Shown here piece after piece: positions 8,244-15,979 of a DNA stretch of 64,000 bases. Source of the DNA: UBA952 sp044361535. GTDB taxonomy: Bacteria; Bacteroidota; Bacteroidia; Flavobacteriales_D; Crocinitomicaceae. Positions within the stretch are counted from its first letter, which is position 1. Each line of letters starts with the position of its first letter. The position numbers and the translations under genes are program-made. The stretch is taken from contig JBIKIQ010000001.1 of the NCBI GenBank assembly GCA_044361535.1, positions 378,687 through 442,686 on the forward strand. Reading direction: 5' to 3'. The notes under the pieces are model-generated. The model was not told the origin of the DNA. It saw nothing but the letters and a program-made list of their open reading frames with translations, and ran no database searches.

Positions 8244-8541
8244 TATCTTTCGTTCCTATGTAAAATTTAACTTGTTTTATTTTCTTGTTGGATTTTACAT
8301 TGTGTTTTCTTCCGTTCTCAATTTAGTAACTGGAATTGATATTTGCATTCCATGTTTGTTCAAAACAATTTTTAATATTGAATGTCCCGGTTGCGGTTTA
8401 ACGCGTGCGTTTATCCATCTTTTGGAATTTGATTTCGTGGGGGCATATCACAGTAATGCACTTATATTTATTGTTCTGCCTGTTGCGTTCTATTTTTTAA
8501 TAAACGATTTCCGAAAATTTAGTAAAACAGCAACAAATTAA
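8236..8541 (+). CDS. DUF2752 membrane protein (second copy)
   Basis: 101 aa, paralogous to the protein at 7565: membrane helix, then CPGCGLTRAFIHLLEFDF with the family CPGCGxxR motif, then another helix pair. Here the protein has an extra N-terminal hydrophobic helix before the motif. The start is a GTG at 8236, overlapping the stop of the zinc-ribbon TM2 gene by 8 bases, so translational coupling is likely. Repetition of the TM2-DUF2752 order twice within 1.7 kb suggests the two families act together. Confidence 0.8.
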   Translation: MLSIFRSYVKFNLFYFLVGFYIVFSSVLNLVTGIDICIPCLFKTIFNIECPGCGLTRAFIHLLEFDFVGAYHSNALIFIVLPVAFYFLINDFRKFSKTATN

Positions 8542-8556
8542 AATTCTGGTTTTTAT

Positions 8557-8600
8557 AATTCTTAAATACTAATTATATTTGTGATATATATTTAAGAATT
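8557..8600. promoter_or_regulatory. Promoter and 12-bp inverted-repeat operator of the toxin-antitoxin operon
   Basis: Perfect 12-bp inverted repeat AATTCTTAAATA (8557-8568) / TATTTAAGAATT (8589-8600). Between the arms lies TATATTTG (8574-8581), an exact TAnnTTTG -7 box. The antitoxin ATG is at 8607. This fits autorepression by an RHH antitoxin that covers the promoter; binding is inferred. No good -33 TTG was found. Confidence 0.65.
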
Positions 8601-8606
8601 AAAAAT

Positions 8607-8852
8607 ATGTCAACCTTCACAAGTTCACTTCCAGATGATTTACTCGAGTTACTTGCCGCAAAGGCGCGCGAGCTTTCTGTACCAAAAAATACCCTGATAG
8701 AACGAGCCTTGCGCATCTACCTGGATCAACTCAATCGAGCCTCTTATATCAAATCATACAAGCAAATGTCAGAAGATATTGATATCAAGCAACTGGCCGA
8801 AGAAGGAATGGCTGATTATATGAGTCAACTCGATGAAGATGAAACAAGGTGA
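8607..8852 (+). CDS. Ribbon-helix-helix antitoxin
   Basis: 81 aa. The N-terminal 45 residues fit the ribbon-helix-helix fold: a beta strand (TFTSSLPDD), then two helices (LLELLAAKARELSVPKNTLIERALRIYL). The acidic C-terminal half (QMSEDIDIKQLAEEGMADYM, ending LDEDETR) is the expected toxin-neutralising tail. The gene overlaps the downstream MazF-family toxin start by 14-20 bases and follows an inverted-repeat operator at 8557-8600. It is likely to bind that site and to sequester the toxin. Confidence 0.85.
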   Translation: MSTFTSSLPDDLLELLAAKARELSVPKNTLIERALRIYLDQLNRASYIKSYKQMSEDIDIKQLAEEGMADYMSQLDEDETR

Positions 8853-9171
8853 TATTTGGTATGTCAATCTGAATCCTGTTGAGGGAAGTAAAAAAGCCGG
8901 TTATCGTCCTGTTTTACTTATAAGTGGAAATCTGCTGAATGAACATGCGCAGGTAGTTATAGGTATTCCATTGACAACGAAGATCAAGAATTACCATGGA
9001 AATTTGGTGCTAACTCCATCCGAAACAAATGGACTTAAACAAACTTCTGAAGTAATGACATTGCACATACGATCAATTTCTAAAAGTAGATTGAAAGAGT
9101 ATATTGGTTCAATATCAAAATCAGACATCCAAAAGGTTGTGACTTGCCTAAACGAAATTATGACGTATTAG
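8839..9171 (+). CDS. MazF/PemK-family mRNA interferase toxin
   Basis: 110 aa from the ATG at 8839; an in-frame ATG at 8833 adds two residues and cannot be excluded. The fold markers are GDIWYVNLNPVEGSKKAGYRPVLL at the N-terminus (with the conserved G-R/YRPVLLIS loop), PLTTKIKNYHGN in the middle, and SEVMTLHIRSISKSRL with the usual MazF Arg-Ser pattern. Members cut RNA at short sequence motifs and are held inactive by the co-encoded antitoxin. Target sequence cannot be predicted. The gene overlaps the antitoxin, the standard arrangement. Confidence 0.88.
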   Translation: MKQGDIWYVNLNPVEGSKKAGYRPVLLISGNLLNEHAQVVIGIPLTTKIKNYHGNLVLTPSETNGLKQTSEVMTLHIRSISKSRLKEYIGSISKSDIQKVVTCLNEIMTY

Positions 9172-9196
9172 CCGAATTGAAAAAAAGAGAATCAAT

Positions 9197-10267
9197 TTAT
9201 ACTTCCTGATTCGAACTATTTATAGTTGAATTTTCTGTTTCGTCCTTGTTTTTTGGTGATTTGTTTACCGAAATACCACTGTAGATAACGATTCCTAGAA
9301 TTCCTAGAACTAAAGAAATCCACAAGGGTAAAAGTGCCAAGGAAAGTGAAGCATACCCAATACCAAAAAGTGAAAAACCAATCATAAGTCTGGGAAAGGT
9401 ATATGAGATATTGACCTTGTATAATTGAGGTAAATCGGGGGTTTGAGCCTCAGGACCTTTAACGAGTAAAGCGAGCGCTCGTTTGATTGAATGAATCCGG
9501 AAATTATCAATTAACTTTAAAAAGAAAATAATTTGTAAATGAAACGGATCCCGATTTTCAATGGGTTTTGTTAAACCGTAGGTGATTTTTTTATTGTCGG
9601 TATGAAAGGTGCCAAACATGCGGTCCCAAATCGTAAACATACCCCCGTAATTAGTGTCCAAGTGGTCATGTACCGAAGAATGGTGTATTTGATGAAATTT
9701 GGGAGTTACAAAAACCTTTTCCCATCCTTTGAATTCTGGCCATAATTCGCTGTGTAGAAGGTATTGGTAAAATGCATTTACGGCATTTACAATAATTATG
9801 TCTTCAGGAGGAATTCCAATTAAAACAAGAAGACCATAAACAAAAATACGCACAAAAAAACCAAAGGGTGAGATGGCAAAATTGACTGAAAAATTGTATT
9901 CCTTACTTTGATGATGAATTAAATGAGCTGCCCAAATAAGGGATACGCGATGCGAGATACGATGATAGATGTACCACATTAAATCGACACCAAAAAGTGC
10001 AATAACAAATGCCAGATAGGGATTGGCGATAGGTTCAATAAAACGGAAAGGAAGTAAGGATGTGAAAAAAACTAGACCAAAATTAAAGGTTATAATTCCA
10101 ATGAGTCGTTCGATCATTCCCAAACCTATGTTTAAGATACTTTGATTGAGGTTGACTTTTTTACCCTTTACTTTTTTTAAAAGAACTATTTCAAAAGCGA
10201 AAAGAAAAAGTCCAATAACTAAAATAAAGAGATTTACATAGCTTGCGATCATAAAAATGAATTTCAA
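9197..10267 (-). CDS. Fatty acid hydroxylase superfamily (sterol desaturase type) membrane protein
   Basis: 356 aa with several membrane helices and the three His clusters that bind the di-iron centre: YHRISHR (HxxxH), HLIHHQS (HxxHH) and HQIHHSS. The catalytic domain is about residues 90-240, and further hydrophobic stretches follow it (about 285-335). The family includes sterol desaturases, fatty acid and carotenoid hydroxylases; substrate cannot be read from the sequence. It is considerably longer than CrtZ carotene hydroxylases, so despite the carotenoid operon 2.3 kb away I do not call it CrtZ. A polar, Asn/Ser-rich C-terminus ends the protein. Confidence 0.8.
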   Translation of the reverse strand: MKFIFMIASYVNLFILVIGLFLFAFEIVLLKKVKGKKVNLNQSILNIGLGMIERLIGIITFNFGLVFFTSLLPFRFIEPIANPYLAFVIALFGVDLMWYIYHRISHRVSLIWAAHLIHHQSKEYNFSVNFAISPFGFFVRIFVYGLLVLIGIPPEDIIIVNAVNAFYQYLLHSELWPEFKGWEKVFVTPKFHQIHHSSVHDHLDTNYGGMFTIWDRMFGTFHTDNKKITYGLTKPIENRDPFHLQIIFFLKLIDNFRIHSIKRALALLVKGPEAQTPDLPQLYKVNISYTFPRLMIGFSLFGIGYASLSLALLPLWISLVLGILGIVIYSGISVNKSPKNKDETENSTINSSNQEV

Positions 10268-10324
10268 ATGGAGCCTTGAATTTTTCTTTTTTCACAGTTT
10301 AATGAAAGAAATTATTCTTGACTC

Positions 10325-10339
10325 TTGCGAAATTCGCAA
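10325..10339. promoter_or_regulatory. 7-1-7 palindrome upstream of the hydroxylase gene
   Basis: TTGCGAA-A-TTCGCAA is a perfect palindrome with a single central base, 58 bases upstream of the ATG of the minus-strand gene at 9197-10267. It is not followed by a T-run in either direction, so it looks like an operator rather than a terminator. No regulator can be named. Confidence 0.35.
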
Positions 10340-10386
10340 AACTTTAAACGATTGAAAAGTAAACCTTTGAATTATGCAAACAATCC

Positions 10387-12453
10387 TTAAAATTGTTTAA
10401 TCTTCACCTCTGTTCTTCGATTTTTCGCTCGATTTTCATCCGAAGTATTAGGTACTTTGGGTTTTGTTTCACCATATCCTTTGAATGAAATAGTTGATTT
10501 TTCAACTCCTTTGGATATCAGGTAATCAAATACAGTTTTACAACGATTTTCTGACAATTTGAGATTAGTTGCGTCATCACCTAGATCATCGGTATGACCT
10601 TGAATTTCTATTTGAATGGAAGGGTTTTGTTGCAGGTAACGAGCAAATCCGTTTAGTATTATTTTTGATTTTTCCATCAATTCCGTCGATCCTGAAGCAA
10701 ATAGCAAGTTCTCTATTTCGAAGCTGCTACCTTCTTTTATCTTTTCTATTTTGAGTGGCTCTGCCTTTACGGTAATTTTTTCTGGAGTTAGATTTTCTTT
10801 TTGAATCAATTGGGCTTCAAATGAATGACCTTCTTTAGAGGCAGTAATCAATATATCTTGGCTGCTTGTTTTATCAGCCTTGATTACAGCGGCATATTTA
10901 CCATCATCTCCATTTACTTTAATGGTCTCGGATTCACCGCTTTGGGTATAATTAATCTCAATTTTTGCATCAGTAACTGGTTTGCCATTTTCGTCTTTCA
11001 ATTCGCCTTTTAAAATCACCACTTCTTTTGGTCGGGCTTCCTCATATAGGTCAAAAGAAAAAATATTCCAATCGCTTTGGTTTCGTCCAGAATAATATGC
11101 TTTTTTACCGTCCGTAGAAACGAACAAACCAATTTCATCTCCTTCTGTGTTTATTGGGCTGCCTATATTCTTTGGTTTTGTCCATTTTCCATTTTCTCTT
11201 CTCATATAAAAGATGTCAAGTCCACCAAATCCTTTACGATCCTTTGTAGAACTTGAAACAAAATAAAAGGTTTCTCCATCTTGATGAAAAAATGGACTTT
11301 TATCTTTTCCGGGTGTATTGGCTTCGTAGAAAGGAACTGCTTTCATCCAAGTTCCATTTTCATCACGCAAGGATACATAAATGTCATTGTCTTGCGATTC
11401 AGCTCGAGAAGTAGTAAAATACAAGGTTTTACCATCCGAGGATAAACAAGGTTGTCCTTCCCATCCATCGGGCGTATTAATATTTTCGCCAAGATTTACC
11501 AAAGGAGACCATGAAAAATCATTGCCTCCAGCTCCCGTTCTTTTAAATGTAGTAATGTACAAATCACAATTTAAATACGGTTTACCATAAGGGGATTCTT
11601 CCTTACATGCACAGATTATCATTTCCTTATTATCGACAGACATGGTCGCTGCACCGTAATTGCTAAAAGTTCCATCATTGAAGGGTGATTTAAAGGCTTC
11701 ACCTTTTGAAAAATCTGCAATTGCTGACGGTCTTGTTGAAAACGTAAACTCTTCTACTATTTTTCCTTTTATATCACCCAAGGTTCGTTTATCCAATTTT
11801 CTGGTATAAAAAATCAATTCGTTGTCTGGTGAAATCATCGGAAAGTATTCTTCATTTTCTGAACTTACATACTTAACGATTTTTGGATTGAAAGGAACTT
11901 GATTTTCATAAAAAGCTTTTTCTTCCTCAATCTCCTTTCGGATGGATTCGTATTTGTTTTTGTTCTGCTCATAGTTGGCATCAACAGAAATAAAGTTGTT
12001 TTCGGTTGCCAAGTAATTGTTTATCCATTCAAGTGCTAAGTCAATCTCGTTGTTTTGGAATGAAATACTAATGATTCGATTGACTGCCTCCGCAGAGAAA
12101 TTCGGACAACATTTTAAAACTTTCAAATAGGCCTGTCGAGAAGTTTTTAGCGTTTTCAAGCCTCGGTCCGGAGTAAATTCGCTTTTTATGAGGCGATTAC
12201 CTTCTTTAAAAATCTCGTTGGCATAAACATTATAAAGGGATGCGTTTTCAGGTTGAATTTTAATTGCTTCTCCAATAGCTGCTAGTCTCTTGTTGTAATC
12301 TGTATTTTTTAATCCTTTGTCAAGGATTTTTAGCGCCTTTTTACTCGGTTTGGAACAATTTTCATTTTCATCCAAGTCTTCTTGAGCAACGACAAAAGAA
12401 GTAAAACTTACTAAAATGAGGCTGAATAATGTAAATACAACTGTTTTCATCAA
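10387..12453 (-). CDS. OmpA-family protein with TPR, PD40 propeller and CRD domains (PorE-like architecture)
   Basis: 688 aa. Order seen: signal peptide (about 1-24, ending VVAQ), TPR-like helices (30-185), a WD40-like PD40 beta-propeller (about 195-470, with repeated 'FPMISPDNELIFYTRK' and 'PCLSSDGKTLYFTTS' blades), a carboxypeptidase-regulatory-like domain (about 475-555, 'GELKDENGKPVTDAKIEINY'), and an OmpA peptidoglycan-binding domain (about 575-688, IQGHTDDLGDD, NLKLSENR, KNRRTEV). This is the same domain order as the P. gingivalis T9SS component PorE, but Bacteroidota encode several such proteins, so orthology is not claimed. Unlike PorE, no lipobox is visible. Outer-membrane to peptidoglycan linkage is inferred. 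Confidence 0.85.
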   Translation of the reverse strand: MMKTVVFTLFSLILVSFTSFVVAQEDLDENENCSKPSKKALKILDKGLKNTDYNKRLAAIGEAIKIQPENASLYNVYANEIFKEGNRLIKSEFTPDRGLKTLKTSRQAYLKVLKCCPNFSAEAVNRIISISFQNNEIDLALEWINNYLATENNFISVDANYEQNKNKYESIRKEIEEEKAFYENQVPFNPKIVKYVSSENEEYFPMISPDNELIFYTRKLDKRTLGDIKGKIVEEFTFSTRPSAIADFSKGEAFKSPFNDGTFSNYGAATMSVDNKEMIICACKEESPYGKPYLNCDLYITTFKRTGAGGNDFSWSPLVNLGENINTPDGWEGQPCLSSDGKTLYFTTSRAESQDNDIYVSLRDENGTWMKAVPFYEANTPGKDKSPFFHQDGETFYFVSSSTKDRKGFGGLDIFYMRRENGKWTKPKNIGSPINTEGDEIGLFVSTDGKKAYYSGRNQSDWNIFSFDLYEEARPKEVVILKGELKDENGKPVTDAKIEINYTQSGESETIKVNGDDGKYAAVIKADKTSSQDILITASKEGHSFEAQLIQKENLTPEKITVKAEPLKIEKIKEGSSFEIENLLFASGSTELMEKSKIILNGFARYLQQNPSIQIEIQGHTDDLGDDATNLKLSENRCKTVFDYLISKGVEKSTISFKGYGETKPKVPNTSDENRAKNRRTEVKIKQF

Positions 12454-12465
12454 AATAACTTTAAC

Positions 12466-12480
12466 AGATATACTATATCT
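12466..12480. promoter_or_regulatory. 7-1-7 palindrome directly upstream of the OmpA gene
   Basis: AGATATA-C-TATATCT is a perfect palindrome whose nearest edge lies 12 bases upstream of the minus-strand ATG (12451-12453). The position is right for an operator overlapping the transcript start, or for a leader hairpin that affects translation. It lies in the 155-base divergent gap shared with the sigma/crt operon. Confidence 0.35.
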
Positions 12481-12543
12481 ATAAAATTGAGAAAGGTTAC
12501 ACTTTCTTAAAAAAATGAAAAAAATAAAATGTTTAATAATTTT

Positions 12544-12594
12544 TTGTTTTTGTTAAACAATTTTGTTTACATTTGTCAAAGAAAGGTTAAACAA
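12544..12594 (+). promoter_or_regulatory. Promoter of the sigma-crt operon
   Basis: TTG (12544-12546), a 21-base spacer and TACATTTG (12568-12575) match the Bacteroidota -33/-7 consensus. The motif GTTAAACAA occurs twice on the same strand, at 12552-12560 (inside the promoter) and 12586-12594 (after it), 34 bases apart; these may be binding sites of a regulator. The ATG of the sigma gene is at 12609. Confidence 0.6.
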
Positions 12595-12608
12595 AAAAAT
12601 AATTAATT

Positions 12609-13121
12609 ATGTCAACTGTTGAATTTAACGATGCGTTAGTTGGTCTGGAAGACAACTTGCATTCATTCGCTTTAGGTTTTACAAGAAATAAAGAGGACGC
12701 GCAGGATTTAACTCAAGAGACAATGCTTAAAGCAATCACCTATCGTAATTACTACACTCCTCAAACAAATTTTAAAGCATGGGTATTTACTATCATGCGA
12801 AACATTTTTATCAATCAATACAGACGGAAAGTAAAGTCTGGAACAATATTCGATAATTCGAAAGACTTATTTTTGATTTCAAATTCTATAAGTCATAATG
12901 AAACACCGCTTGAGATGATTGCAACAAAAAATATCAATCGCCAGATTGCATTTTTAGGAGAAGATTACAAAGTGCCTTTTGAATTGCATTTTCAAGGATT
13001 CAAATACAAGGAAATAGCAGATCGATTAGGTATTCCAATTGGAACTGTGAAAAGTAGAATCTTCATAGCTCGAAAGAAATTAATGGATTTATTACCGGAA
13101 TATACCTATCTTGCCAATTAA
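12609..13121 (+). CDS. ECF sigma factor heading the carotenoid operon
   Basis: 170 aa. Region 2: LHSFALGFTRNKEDAQDLTQETMLKA, the classic region 2.2 motif; the helix that recognises the -10 region follows (NFKAWVFTIMRNIFINQYRR). Region 4 near the C-terminus reads FKYKEIADRLGIPIGTVKSRIFIARKKLMDLL. Its stop codon shares one base with the crtI start (TAATG), so it is the first gene of the carotenoid operon and probably controls it. ECF control of carotenogenesis is known from Myxococcus CarQ and Streptomyces LitS; light control here is an analogy only. No anti-sigma or MerR/LitR gene is visible in the window next to it. Confidence 0.9.
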   Translation: MSTVEFNDALVGLEDNLHSFALGFTRNKEDAQDLTQETMLKAITYRNYYTPQTNFKAWVFTIMRNIFINQYRRKVKSGTIFDNSKDLFLISNSISHNETPLEMIATKNINRQIAFLGEDYKVPFELHFQGFKYKEIADRLGIPIGTVKSRIFIARKKLMDLLPEYTYLAN

Positions 13122-14596
13122 TGAAGAAGAAGGTTACCATTATTGGTTCAGGAATATCGAGTCTTGCCACAAGTGCTTTTCTTGCTAGGGAAGGTTTTGA
13201 TGTTACAATTCATGAGAAAAATTCAACCATTGGAGGACGAGCTCGTCAATTTTCCACAGATGGATTTGTCTTTGATATGGGTCCAAGTTGGTATTGGATG
13301 CCCGATGTATTTGAAAGATTTTACAATCAATTTGGTTACAAGGCATCTGATTTTTATGAATTGAAAAGATTAGATCCATCTTATCGCGTTTATTGGAATG
13401 ACAATTCATATACAAATGTTCCGGCTAGTCTTGATGATTTGTATGCTTGGTTTGAAGAATTAGAACCAGGAAGTTCTCAGAAATTAGATAAATTTCTCAA
13501 AGAGGCAAAATACAAATACGAGGTTGGAATGCAAGAATTGGTATTCAAACCAAGTAGAAGCTTATTGGAATTTGCGGATGCCAGAATATTAACTGGTCTG
13601 TTTAATATGCATTTGTTATCCTCTTTTTCTGGATACATTCGAAAGTATTTTAAACATCCAAAGATTCTTTCTTTACTCGAATTTCCCATTTTATTTTTAG
13701 GTGCAATGCCTTCAGAAACTCCCGCTCTTTATTCCTTGATGAATTATGCCGATATTTCCCTTGGAACATGGTATCCGATGGGTGGAATGCATAAATTTAT
13801 TGAGGCTTTTGAGAAAATATCCCTTGAACAAGGAGTGAAAATAGTTTGTGATAGTGAGGTTAAAGGCTTTGATTTTGAAGGTAAAAATATTCAAAACGTT
13901 CTAACTTCCAAAGGCTCATTTGCCTCAGATATTGTTGTTTCAGGAGCAGATTATCATCATACCGATCAGAAGTTGTTGAATGGAAAAGCAAATTATACTG
14001 AAAAGTATTGGGACAAACGAACAATGGCTCCTTCTTGTTTGCTTTTTTACGTTGGATTGAACAAGCGGGTTGAGAACTTGGAACATCATAATTTGTTTTT
14101 CGACGAAGATTTCACAAAACACGCCGAAGAAATTTACAAAGATCCAAAGTGGCCAACATCTCCTTTATTTTATTGCAGTGTACCATCGTTAACTGATCCT
14201 ACAGTTGCTCCGGAGGGTTGTGAGAATATGTTTTTATTGATTCCTATTGCACCCGATTTACAGGATAATGAAGAAATCAGAGAAAAGTATTTTGATCTCT
14301 TACTCAATCGATTAAAGCTAAAAACTGGAAACGATATCAAACAGAATATTGTCTATAAAAAGTCATTTTCAATTAAGGATTTTAAAAGTGATTACAACGC
14401 CTTCAAAGGGAATGCGTATGGTTTAGCTAATACATTGAGACAAACGGCTATTCTGAAACCGTCTCTTAAAAACAATAACTTAAAAAACATGTATTACACG
14501 GGCCAATTAACTGTTCCTGGTCCTGGTGTTCCTCCATCTATTATTTCAGGTGAAGTAGTGGCGAAGGAAATAATACGAGAGCATTTAAAAAACTAA
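13121..14596 (+). CDS. crtI: Phytoene desaturase
   Basis: 491 aa, usual CrtI length. It introduces double bonds into phytoene on the way to lycopene, using FAD. The N-terminal dinucleotide fold reads IIGSGISSLATSAFLAREGFDVTIHEK, followed by 'GGRARQFSTDGFVFDMGPSWYWMP', typical of CrtI. Near the C-terminus is NNLKNMYYTGQLTVPGPGVPPSIISGEVVA, the signature of bacterial phytoene dehydrogenases. It shares one base with the sigma gene upstream and is 13 bases from crtB. Number of desaturations cannot be inferred from sequence. Confidence 0.95.
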   Translation: MKKKVTIIGSGISSLATSAFLAREGFDVTIHEKNSTIGGRARQFSTDGFVFDMGPSWYWMPDVFERFYNQFGYKASDFYELKRLDPSYRVYWNDNSYTNVPASLDDLYAWFEELEPGSSQKLDKFLKEAKYKYEVGMQELVFKPSRSLLEFADARILTGLFNMHLLSSFSGYIRKYFKHPKILSLLEFPILFLGAMPSETPALYSLMNYADISLGTWYPMGGMHKFIEAFEKISLEQGVKIVCDSEVKGFDFEGKNIQNVLTSKGSFASDIVVSGADYHHTDQKLLNGKANYTEKYWDKRTMAPSCLLFYVGLNKRVENLEHHNLFFDEDFTKHAEEIYKDPKWPTSPLFYCSVPSLTDPTVAPEGCENMFLLIPIAPDLQDNEEIREKYFDLLLNRLKLKTGNDIKQNIVYKKSFSIKDFKSDYNAFKGNAYGLANTLRQTAILKPSLKNNNLKNMYYTGQLTVPGPGVPPSIISGEVVAKEIIREHLKN

Positions 14597-14609
14597 ACAG
14601 CAAACAACT

Positions 14610-15446
14610 ATGAAGCAAATTTTTGATAACCTAAGCCAAGAAATGAGTCGAGTAACTACTATGCGTTACAGTACGTCATTCTCTATGGGGATTCGTTTTT
14701 TGCATAAAGATTTACACAAGCCCATTTATTCTATTTATGGTTTTGTACGATTCGCTGATGAGATTGTGGATTCCTTTCACGGGTTCGATAAGGAGAGTCT
14801 TTTGGCGGATTTTAAAATGCAAACATATAATGCAATTGATACTAAAATTTCGTTGAATCCCATTTTGAATAGTTTTCAATGGGTAGTGAATAAATACGAA
14901 ATTCCGTTGGAGCTTATTGAAACATTCTTGAATTCCATGGAAATGGATTTGGATAAGAATGCGTATGATAAAAATGGGTATGAAGAATATATTTTAGGTT
15001 CTGCTGAGGTGGTTGGTCTTATGTGTTTGAAAGTTTTTGTGGAAGGAGATGAAGCAGAATACCTTCGTTTGAAACCATTTGCAATGAAACTAGGTTCTGC
15101 TTTCCAAAAGATTAATTTCTTGCGCGATTTAAAAGATGATTATCACGAATTGGGTAGAACGTATTTTCCAGGAATAGACTTGAATGAGTTTAATTCCCGT
15201 GTGAAAAAAGAAATTGAAGACGATATTGAAATTGATTTCCGAAAAGGATACGAAGGTATAAAGCAACTTCCAAAAAAAGCCAGATTTGGAGTGTATGTAG
15301 CTTATATCTATTATTTCAAATTATTCAACAAGATAAAATCAACACCAACAGAGGTGATTATGACCGAGCGTGTCAGAATTCCAAATAGCAAAAAAGTGCG
15401 TATCTTATTGTCTTCATACCTGCGTCATAACTTGAACCTTTTGTAA
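14610..15446 (+). CDS. crtB: Phytoene synthase
   Basis: 278 aa squalene/phytoene synthase family enzyme that joins two geranylgeranyl diphosphates head to head. The first Asp-rich motif is visible as FVRFADEIVDSF (DEIVD), the second as INFLRDLKDDYHELGRTYFP (RDLKDD), both needed to bind diphosphate through Mg2+. The gene sits 13 bases after crtI and ends in a one-base overlap with idi (TAATG). No lycopene cyclase or hydroxylase gene follows, so the final pigment is not defined by this operon. Confidence 0.94.
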   Translation: MKQIFDNLSQEMSRVTTMRYSTSFSMGIRFLHKDLHKPIYSIYGFVRFADEIVDSFHGFDKESLLADFKMQTYNAIDTKISLNPILNSFQWVVNKYEIPLELIETFLNSMEMDLDKNAYDKNGYEEYILGSAEVVGLMCLKVFVEGDEAEYLRLKPFAMKLGSAFQKINFLRDLKDDYHELGRTYFPGIDLNEFNSRVKKEIEDDIEIDFRKGYEGIKQLPKKARFGVYVAYIYYFKLFNKIKSTPTEVIMTERVRIPNSKKVRILLSSYLRHNLNLL

Positions 15447-15979
15447 TGGATTATGTCATCCTTGTTGATTCTCAGGATAATGAACTGGGAGTTATGGAAA
15501 AGTTGGAAGCTCATGAGAAAGGAATTCTCCATCGTGCTTTTTCAATATTTCTTTTTAATTCTAAAGGAGAAATGTTGATTCAGCAACGGGCTTTATCAAA
15601 GTATCATTCACCAGGCTTATGGACAAATGCTTGTTGCAGTCACCCAGCGCCAGCTGAAACTATTTTAGAGGCGGGAAAAAGGAGATTGCAAGAAGAGTTG
15701 GGCTTGTTTACTGTTTTAGTTGACGCTTTTAAATTTGAATATCGTGAAACATTTGATAATGCATTAACAGAGCATGAGTTGGATCATGTGTTAGTCGGTT
15801 ATACGGATGATACTCCTCAATTAAATAGTGATGAAGCAAAAGATTACCGATGGGTTGACTTGTCTGATTTACTCGTAGAGATTTCGTTAAATCCCGAGCT
15901 ATTTACCGTTTGGTTTAAAATTATTTTAACTGAACATATTGAAAAACTTCAAAAAGAATTGTGCCATGCGAGTATGTAG
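15446..15979 (+). CDS. idi: Isopentenyl-diphosphate delta-isomerase, type I
   Basis: 177 aa Nudix-fold enzyme that interconverts IPP and DMAPP, supplying isoprenoid precursor for the pigment pathway. Diagnostic pieces are 'GLWTNACCSHPAPAETI' with the catalytic Cys in ACCSHP, the Nudix-like GKRRLQEELGL, and YRETFDNALTEHELDHVLVGY, where TEHELDHVL carries the catalytic Glu and metal ligands. It is placed in the carotenoid operon with one-base overlap to crtB and a 14-base overlap to the next gene. Confidence 0.95.
   Translation: MDYVILVDSQDNELGVMEKLEAHEKGILHRAFSIFLFNSKGEMLIQQRALSKYHSPGLWTNACCSHPAPAETILEAGKRRLQEELGLFTVLVDAFKFEYRETFDNALTEHELDHVLVGYTDDTPQLNSDEAKDYRWVDLSDLLVEISLNPELFTVWFKIILTEHIEKLQKELCHASM

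Noticed and set aside
9197..10267. Assignment of the fatty-acid-hydroxylase-family gene as carotene hydroxylase (crtZ)
   Set aside because: The protein is much longer than CrtZ, is on the other strand and not in the crt operon; only the superfamily His boxes are shared.
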